From positions 1 to 34,347 of the forward strand of contig JAHFCZ010000006.1 of the NCBI GenBank assembly GCA_023249285.1: DNA of 34,347 bases, in the 5' to 3' direction. The translations under genes were made by a program, and so were the position numbers. The notes under the pieces are model-generated. The model did no database searches. It worked only from the letters and a program-made list of their open reading frames with translations, and was not told the DNA's origin. The stretch is from a bacterium (lineage in GTDB: Bacteria > Margulisbacteria > Marinamargulisbacteria > SXXA01 > JAHFDB01). Positions 29,694 through 34,347 of the stretch are shown piece by piece; position 1 is the first letter of the stretch; every line of letters begins with the position of its first letter.

Positions 29694-30365
29694 TTATCTT
29701 CCCCGGCGATCTAAGAATTTGTTTTTGGGGAGGTCACGAAAGTAGGGGTTGGTGATTTTTTGGTTGCCCAGGGTGTCCGAGACCCGGTCGCTGTAGCTGT
29801 GTCCAGGGTAGAATGTGGTGTCATCCGGAAGCGTTTTGAGGATTTCAAGGCTACTGAATAGTGTTTCAGCGTCACCGCCAGGAAGGTCGCAGCGTCCACA
29901 TCCATTCACAAATAGGGTATCGCCGGTAATGAGGTGGGGTGCAGAATAAAAACATTGCCCGCCCGGGGTGTGTCCAGGTGTGAAAATACAGGTCCACTCA
30001 ACGCCCCCAGCATGGAGCACGGTGCCGTTTGTGGTGCGGATTAAATTCGGTGCAGTGGGGGTTAAAAAGTCAGGTTCATTTTCGCCCAGATACACGCTCA
30101 GGTGCGGATAACGGGCCACCAATTCTGGAATCCCGTTTACATGATCCGGGTGTCCGTGGGTGAGGAAAATTTGGGTAAGCGTGAGGTTGAATTTTTGAAT
30201 CTCAGAGAGAAGAAACGGCACATCCCAGGCGGGATCCACGAGGGTGGCGGTGCCGGTTTTGGGGTCGCCGATCAGGTATAAAAGGTTCTGAATCGGGCCG
30301 ATTTCATACTGTTGAAAGATTGGGTTTGAGTTTTTCAAATTGTGGTGTATTGTAATCATATTCAT
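29694..30365 (-). CDS. MBL-fold metallo-hydrolase (glyoxalase II / persulfide dioxygenase-like)
   Basis: A 223-aa metallo-beta-lactamase-fold enzyme. The metal motif THGHPDHVNG supplies HxHxDH. The third His is in FTPGHTPGGQCFY, the bridging Asp in ITGDTLFVNGCGRCDLPGGD, and the last His in YPGHSY. The pattern fits small glyoxalase II/ETHE1-type thioester or persulfide enzymes; the reaction is not resolved. The start is ATG 30365 or 30359, neither with a clear ribosome site. TTG 30377 is less likely. Divergent from the AlbA_2 gene, with 20 nt between. Confidence 0.88.
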   Translation of the reverse strand: MNMITIHHNLKNSNPIFQQYEIGPIQNLLYLIGDPKTGTATLVDPAWDVPFLLSEIQKFNLTLTQIFLTHGHPDHVNGIPELVARYPHLSVYLGENEPDFLTPTAPNLIRTTNGTVLHAGGVEWTCIFTPGHTPGGQCFYSAPHLITGDTLFVNGCGRCDLPGGDAETLFSSLEILKTLPDDTTFYPGHSYSDRVSDTLGNQKITNPYFRDLPKNKFLDRRGR

Positions 30366-30385
30366 CACATATTTCAAAGGGGTAT

Positions 30386-31114
30386 ATGTTTATGCAGTGG
30401 ACTGATGTTCTCGACTGTTTAGGCAAGGGCAATTCTGCGTCTATGCGCATCCTCAAGTCCGTAGAATCTGAGGACGAATTGGGCCCAATTATGGTTGGTT
30501 TTGCCAACGGACAGGGGGGCCGGGTGATTATTGGGATTGACGTCAAGAATTGTCACTTTATTGGCACCACTTTGGATCAATCTTATGTTGAAGAGCTCAT
30601 CAGGTTGCACTGCCTCAATCCGTTTCCCGTGCAGGTTGAACAAGTTCGACGTGCTGATCGGGCTTTACTCTCTGTACAAGTTTCAGAAGCCCCCCGTAAG
30701 CCGGTGGCGTTTAAACAAGAGTGCTATATGATATCTACGGAATCTCCGTATTTGCCTGTGATGTTTTCTCCGCCAGAACCGTTGGTGTTTCAGGTTATTG
30801 AAAGCCAGAGTGTAACGCCCTCTGTCCTTCCAACCCCCGTGATACTGGCAGCACCTCAGGAAATCCATGAGGAATATGCGCCGCCGCAAGCGCCGTCCAT
30901 TTTTCAAGCGCCTGGCGTACCGATTACGATGAATACGCGGCAGAGTAAGACCATGAATCACTTGAATCGTCATGGATCCATTAGCAACAAGGTCTATCGT
31001 CAACTCTTTGGTGTGTCGCATAAAACAGCGCACCTAGAATTGGTGGATCTGGTGGATAAAGGGGTCTTGAAAAGCCAAGGGGCCGGCCGAAGCACGTCTT
31101 ACGCGCTGCGCTAG
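30386..31114 (+). CDS. AlbA_2 (Schlafen-like) domain - winged helix protein
   Basis: A 242-aa protein. Residues about 15-105 form an AlbA_2/divergent-AAA-4 type domain (VGFANGQGGRVIIGIDVKNCHFIGT, then RLHCLNPFPVQVEQV). Residues about 130-180 are a Pro/Ala-rich linker. Residues 180-242 look like a winged helix (MNHLNRHGSISNKVYRQLFGVSHKTAHLELVDLV, then GRSTSYAL). Such proteins are annotated as transcriptional regulators or helicase-like. No helicase motifs are present. A nucleic-acid-binding regulator is the likely role. AAAGGGG precedes the ATG. Confidence 0.8.
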   Translation: MFMQWTDVLDCLGKGNSASMRILKSVESEDELGPIMVGFANGQGGRVIIGIDVKNCHFIGTTLDQSYVEELIRLHCLNPFPVQVEQVRRADRALLSVQVSEAPRKPVAFKQECYMISTESPYLPVMFSPPEPLVFQVIESQSVTPSVLPTPVILAAPQEIHEEYAPPQAPSIFQAPGVPITMNTRQSKTMNHLNRHGSISNKVYRQLFGVSHKTAHLELVDLVDKGVLKSQGAGRSTSYALR

Positions 31115-31129
31115 GATTTTTTGGCTCCC

Positions 31130-32137
31130 TTATAACGCTGTCGCGACGGGGTACTTTGTGGCGAGCTTTTGGGAAAATTCGATGAAGTCTTGGAATGAGA
31201 GCTGTGGCCGAGGGCTTTTTTTGGAGCCGTCGAAAATAAAAAAGAGCTCTTTGGTGGTGACCGCGTCAGCAAGGGCGCGGTGGGCATTGTTATGACGAAT
31301 TGCGTATTTCTTGCTCAATGCCCCCAATGAACAGTGGCCTTCTCCATTTTGGCGGGCCCAACGGAGCGTGCAGATAATGTCGTTGTCCCGATAATTGAGG
31401 TTGAATTGTAGGAGATTCGTGAGTAGAAAGACGAGGTCAAAATCCACGTTGTGGGCGACAATTTTGGCTGAGCCGATGAAGTCCATGAGTTTGAGCAAGG
31501 TCGGGGCGATGGGGGGGGCGTTTGCCACCATGGCGTCGGTAATGCCGGTGATTTGGGTGATATGTTCGCTGATTCCCGTGGTGGGTTTTACGAAGGTTTG
31601 GAAGACATGTTCGTAACCATCTTCATCGATTTTAATTGCCCCGATTTCGATGATTTGGTCGCGACCGGCCTCTAGCCCTGTGGTTTCAAAGTCGAGGAAC
31701 ACGAGCGATTCTTTGACAGCTCCAAATAAGTCGACTTGCCCGGAACATTTGGGGAAGAAAAAACAGCGGTGTGAGATGTTCATGTCGGCGCGGTGGAGGG
31801 TGGGGCCGTTACAAAATGAGCACTTGTGTGTTTGATCCACAACCATTGCGTTGTCGATCAGGTACAAGATTTTTTGGAGGGGAATGTAGCTTTTGCAGCT
31901 TTTGCATTTGAAGGTATCGATATTTTGAGGGTGCTGCGGATTTTGGTGGTCGATCCATTCGGCGTCTTGGAGGCTGTGATCGCAAATGGGACAGAGAAAA
32001 TCAATGGCAAAGTCGCACTGCTCGTTTTGGCAAACCAGATGTTGCTTGTGGAGCGATACGCTGCTTTCTTTGAGGCACGAAGGGCAGTTTTTGTGGACAA
32101 ACCAATTATCCGGTGAAGGTGTGCTTTCTGATTGCAT
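31130..32137 (-). CDS. DEDDh 3'-5' exonuclease (DnaQ/PolC-epsilon type) with N-terminal zinc ribbons
   Basis: A 335-aa protein. The C-terminal half is a DnaQ-like exonuclease: VFLDFETTGLE (D149, E151), AHNVDFD, and the HxxxxD of NNAHRALADA. The N-terminal 135 residues hold 12 cysteines in three quartets: C18/C21/C36/C41, C49/C52/C78/C81 and C106/C109/C125/C131. The third (CFFFPKC) resembles topoisomerase-type zinc fingers that bind single-stranded DNA. This is not the usual layout of polymerase epsilon, which lacks such ribbons. The ATG directly abuts the dcd stop, so the two are co-transcribed. Confidence 0.85.
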   Translation of the reverse strand: MQSESTPSPDNWFVHKNCPSCLKESSVSLHKQHLVCQNEQCDFAIDFLCPICDHSLQDAEWIDHQNPQHPQNIDTFKCKSCKSYIPLQKILYLIDNAMVVDQTHKCSFCNGPTLHRADMNISHRCFFFPKCSGQVDLFGAVKESLVFLDFETTGLEAGRDQIIEIGAIKIDEDGYEHVFQTFVKPTTGISEHITQITGITDAMVANAPPIAPTLLKLMDFIGSAKIVAHNVDFDLVFLLTNLLQFNLNYRDNDIICTLRWARQNGEGHCSLGALSKKYAIRHNNAHRALADAVTTKELFFIFDGSKKSPRPQLSFQDFIEFSQKLATKYPVATAL

Positions 32138-32665
32138 CTAGTTTGCGTCGAGGAAAATACGACTGCCGACGGCCTGAGTCTGGCCTTGGTATTTACCTTT
32201 GTAAGGGGTTTGCGCAGCCTGATCCATTTTGCAAAACACGAGTTGGCAAATCCGTCGTCCGGCGTTGACTTGGAGGGGAACGTCATTGGCATTGTAGAGC
32301 TCAAGGGTGATCTTTCCCTCAAATCCAGCGTCGACCCAGCCGGCATTTTGGATGAAAAGGCCCATGCGACCAATCGAGCTGCGGCCTTCGACAAACGCGG
32401 TGAGATAAGGGGGGAGTTTGACATATTCGACCGTGGTTGCGAGCAGGAAGGAATGGGGGGGGATGGTCATAAAGTCGCTCTCGATAGTGTCGTATTCGAC
32501 CTCTTGGTCAAGGGTAAGGAGGGTGTGGGTGTCTTTTGCTTTGAGGAAATGTCGCCCGAGCCGGCAATCGATGGAGGCGGGTTGAATGTTCCCGGGTTCG
32601 TAAGGGCTGAGCCCCAATTCTCCAGATTGGATGAGGGTGTGCAAGGTAGCGTCGGATAAAATCAT
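32138..32665 (-). CDS. dcd: dCTP deaminase, possibly bifunctional (Dcd-Dut type)
   Basis: Deaminates dCTP to dUTP (or straight to dUMP if bifunctional). It is 175 aa with the family blocks QPASIDCRLG, VEGRSSIGRMGLF and NAGWVDAGFEGKITLEL (active-site Glu), plus the C-terminal KGKYQGQ. The AGWVDAGFEGKITLEL pattern is closer to the archaeal/mycobacterial bifunctional deaminase-diphosphatase than to E. coli Dcd. No separate dut gene is seen here. A leaderless mRNA is predicted. Its stop touches the exonuclease start. Confidence 0.92.
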   Translation of the reverse strand: MILSDATLHTLIQSGELGLSPYEPGNIQPASIDCRLGRHFLKAKDTHTLLTLDQEVEYDTIESDFMTIPPHSFLLATTVEYVKLPPYLTAFVEGRSSIGRMGLFIQNAGWVDAGFEGKITLELYNANDVPLQVNAGRRICQLVFCKMDQAAQTPYKGKYQGQTQAVGSRIFLDAN

Positions 32666-32671
32666 GGCCCC

Positions 32672-32700
32672 ATTTTAACTTAGGATGACCAAATTGAGAA
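32672..32700 (-). promoter_or_regulatory. dcd promoter
   Basis: Minus strand: TTCTCA (32695-32700), 17-bp spacer, TAAAAT (32672-32677), with GGGGCC then ATG. Six nt from -10 to start predicts a leaderless mRNA. Confidence 0.6.
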
Positions 32701-32713
32701 TTGCGACTAGAAT
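32685..32713 (+). promoter_or_regulatory. purK promoter
   Basis: ATGACC (32685-32690), 17-bp spacer, TAGAAT (32708-32713), then ATGGGG and ATG 32720. It interlocks with the divergent dcd promoter, so the two probably compete. Confidence 0.6.
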
Positions 32714-32719
32714 ATGGGG

Positions 32720-33856
32720 ATGGACCACAAGCTAGTGTTTCAAAAATTGGGGATTTTGGGGGGCGGACAATTGGGCCGGATGCTCTTAGCACCTGCTGCG
32801 CAATTGGGCGTGTCTTGTGCTGTCTTGGACGCAGATCCTGAGGCGCCTTGTGCTCCGTTTTGTGGGGATTTCCAGGTCGGGTCTTTGCTGGATTATGAAA
32901 CGGTGTTGGACTTTGGGCGGCGTTGTGACGGGGTCACGATTGAAATTGAAAACGTCAATACTGAGGCGTTGGTGCAGCTCCAATCCGAGGGGATTTCGGT
33001 ATTCCCGGACCCTCAGACGATTCGGCTGATTCAGGATAAGGGTCTTCAAAAGCAATTCTTGGTGGATCATGGATTTCCAACTGCACCCTTTTATTTGGTG
33101 AATTCACGGGACGAGCTGGGTAAGCACGCAGCGTTTTTGCCCTTTGTGGTGAAGCTCAGACGGGCGGGTTACGATGGGCGTGGGGTCCAAATGATGCAAA
33201 CCCCCCTTGATTTTGAGCATGGATTTGAAGCGCCCAGTGTGGTCGAGCAACGTGCGGACTTGGCTGGTGAAATGAGTGTTTTGGTGGCCCGGTCTTTGGC
33301 GGGTGAGGTAGTTGTGTATCGCCCGGTTGTAATGATGATGAACCCCTCGACCTATATGTTAGACGGCTTATCCACGGTTTTGGGGGAATATGAACAGTAT
33401 GTGGACGAGATTATGCGCTTGGCCCATGATGTTGCTGAGGCGCTTGATTTAGTGGGGATTTTAGCAATCGAGTTTTTTATCAATCGGGAGGGTAGCGTCT
33501 GGATCAATGAGCTGTCGCCCCGCCCGCATAACAGTGGGCATTATACGATCGAAGGCTGTATGACAAGCCAATATGCCCAACATTTACGCTCGATCATGGG
33601 CTTGCCCTTGGGCGGCGTCGAGTTGGTTTACCCGGCCGTGGGCATGCTCAATTTAGTGGGGCCCAGTGCGGCGCATGCGGATGTGTTTTGGAAGGCGTTG
33701 CCCGAGTGGCTCCGTCTCGATGGCGTCTTTGTTCATGATTATGGGAAGCGCTCGACACGGCCAGGGCGTAAGCTCGGGCACATTACGGTGGTCGCGCAGA
33801 CGGAAGATGAGTTAGTGTCAAAATTAAGCGAGATACAAGGGAGAATTTTACGATGA
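32720..33856 (+). CDS. purK: 5-(carboxyamino)imidazole ribonucleotide synthase
   Basis: ATP-grasp enzyme of purine synthesis: AIR + bicarbonate + ATP to N5-CAIR. LGILGGGQLGRMLL opens the preATP-grasp domain. KLRRAGYDGRG and VEQRADLAGEMSVLVARS follow, and ELSPRPHNSGHYTIEGC is the metal/ATP site block of PurK. The 378-aa length is normal. ATG 32720 is preferred because the -10 box ends 6 nt upstream. An in-frame ATG at 32714 abuts the box. Its stop overlaps purE (ATGA). Confidence 0.95.
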   Translation: MDHKLVFQKLGILGGGQLGRMLLAPAAQLGVSCAVLDADPEAPCAPFCGDFQVGSLLDYETVLDFGRRCDGVTIEIENVNTEALVQLQSEGISVFPDPQTIRLIQDKGLQKQFLVDHGFPTAPFYLVNSRDELGKHAAFLPFVVKLRRAGYDGRGVQMMQTPLDFEHGFEAPSVVEQRADLAGEMSVLVARSLAGEVVVYRPVVMMMNPSTYMLDGLSTVLGEYEQYVDEIMRLAHDVAEALDLVGILAIEFFINREGSVWINELSPRPHNSGHYTIEGCMTSQYAQHLRSIMGLPLGGVELVYPAVGMLNLVGPSAAHADVFWKALPEWLRLDGVFVHDYGKRSTRPGRKLGHITVVAQTEDELVSKLSEIQGRILR

Positions 33857-34335
33857 GTGCCGTGGTGAGTATTGTAATGGGAAGCCAGTCGGATTGGACG
33901 GTCATGAAGGCTGCGGCTGACATGTTGGAGGAGTTTGGGATTGAGATTGAGAAAAAGGTGGTCTCCGCCCATCGGACCCCAACTTGGATGGTGGAGTTTG
34001 CCCAAACGGCGGCAGATCGTGGGATTTGTGTGATTATCGCAGGGGCCGGTGGCGCTGCCCATTTACCTGGGATGGTTGCGGCGATTACCCCCTTACCGGT
34101 GATTGGGGTGCCGGTAAAATCCTCCAATTCCCTGGAGGGGTGGGATTCGATCTTGTCAATTTTGCAAATGCCCGGCGGGGTGCCGGTGGCGACCGTAGCC
34201 CTGAACGGCGCGAAAAATGCGGGGATCCTTGCGGCCCAAATGTTGGGGGTAGCGGATCTCGGGATTAGAGCCCGCGTGCAGGCCTATAAAGAAGGCCTTG
34301 CACAGCAGGTATTGGACCAAGAGTTACCAGCCTAG
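33853..34335 (+). CDS. purE: N5-CAIR mutase (class I PurE)
   Basis: Moves the carboxyl of N5-CAIR to CAIR. It is 160 aa with MGSQSDW (9-15), the catalytic SAHRTP (H40), GAGGAAHLPGM and the DSILSILQMPGGVPVATV block. These features and the presence of purK mark the bacterial class I enzyme. Its ATG overlaps the purK stop, a purK-purE operon in the less common order. Confidence 0.96.
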   Translation: MSAVVSIVMGSQSDWTVMKAAADMLEEFGIEIEKKVVSAHRTPTWMVEFAQTAADRGICVIIAGAGGAAHLPGMVAAITPLPVIGVPVKSSNSLEGWDSILSILQMPGGVPVATVALNGAKNAGILAAQMLGVADLGIRARVQAYKEGLAQQVLDQELPA

Positions 34336-34347
34336 GGCTAGTAGGTA

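Noticed and set aside
32132-32659. 175-aa plus-strand frame opposite dcd
   Set aside because: Exact antisense shadow of dcd, which has all its active-site blocks.

Overview
The window is a densely packed bacterial chromosome segment of about 34.3 kb with roughly balanced G+C, carrying about 37 protein genes and one tRNA. The organism is a free-standing diderm (double-membrane) bacterium. It has an LPS-export permease (LptF/G family), an LptD-like outer-membrane barrel, apolipoprotein N-acyltransferase, an ExbB-ExbD-TonB energiser and a lipoprotein. It also has an SLH-domain protein with a C-terminal membrane anchor, an architecture known from Thermotogae Omp-alpha and related to SLH outer-membrane tethers of Negativicutes and cyanobacteria. 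This points to a deep-branching diderm lineage (a Margulisbacteria-like candidate phylum is one guess) rather than a proteobacterium. The phylum cannot be fixed from the sequence alone.

Layout. 1-6.3 kb: the C-terminal part of an FtsK translocase, homoserine dehydrogenase, a convergent FAD monooxygenase, rlmN, and a divergent LOG-family protein. 6.3-11.3 kb: a tight + strand unit exbB-exbD-tonB, a large secreted protein with a cohesin-like C-terminus, a small SLH/coiled-coil/TM protein and holB. 11.3-19.7 kb: a HIT protein, rpsU, then an envelope-biogenesis run (lptF/G, TPR protein, lptD, lipoprotein, lnt) with start/stop overlaps throughout. 19.7-21.4 kb: a small AT-rich island with a RhuM-Fic fusion and a ParD-like/RelE-ParE toxin-antitoxin pair, separated by a sequence resembling one type I-E CRISPR repeat. 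21.4-26.6 kb: arginase-family enzyme, citrate synthase, trpF, smpB, an Rpn-type PD-(D/E)XK protein, a 5' tRNA fragment and queC. 26.6-29.2 kb: initiator tRNA-Met with an elaborate upstream region, an orphan 416-residue protein with nuclear-localisation-like basic clusters, and dus. 29.2-34.3 kb: a CDGSH protein, an MBL-fold hydrolase, an AlbA_2/winged-helix protein, a zinc-ribbon DEDDh exonuclease, dcd, purK and purE.

Two layers of gene control are visible. Genes inside operons usually carry a clear Shine-Dalgarno (AGGAGG-like). Many genes that open a transcription unit (rlmN, trpF, smpB, dus, the CDGSH gene, dcd, purK) instead have a -10 box only 6-11 nt before the ATG, which predicts leaderless or nearly leaderless mRNAs.

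The most unusual items are: the orphan NLS-like protein, which could be a host-directed effector; the RhuM-Fic/TA island with a ribosome-site hairpin and a solitary CRISPR-like repeat; the initiator-tRNA control region with a 12-bp-period triple repeat and a palindrome on its -35 box; the miniature Omp-alpha-like tether; and a DEDDh exonuclease with three N-terminal zinc-ribbon quartets.
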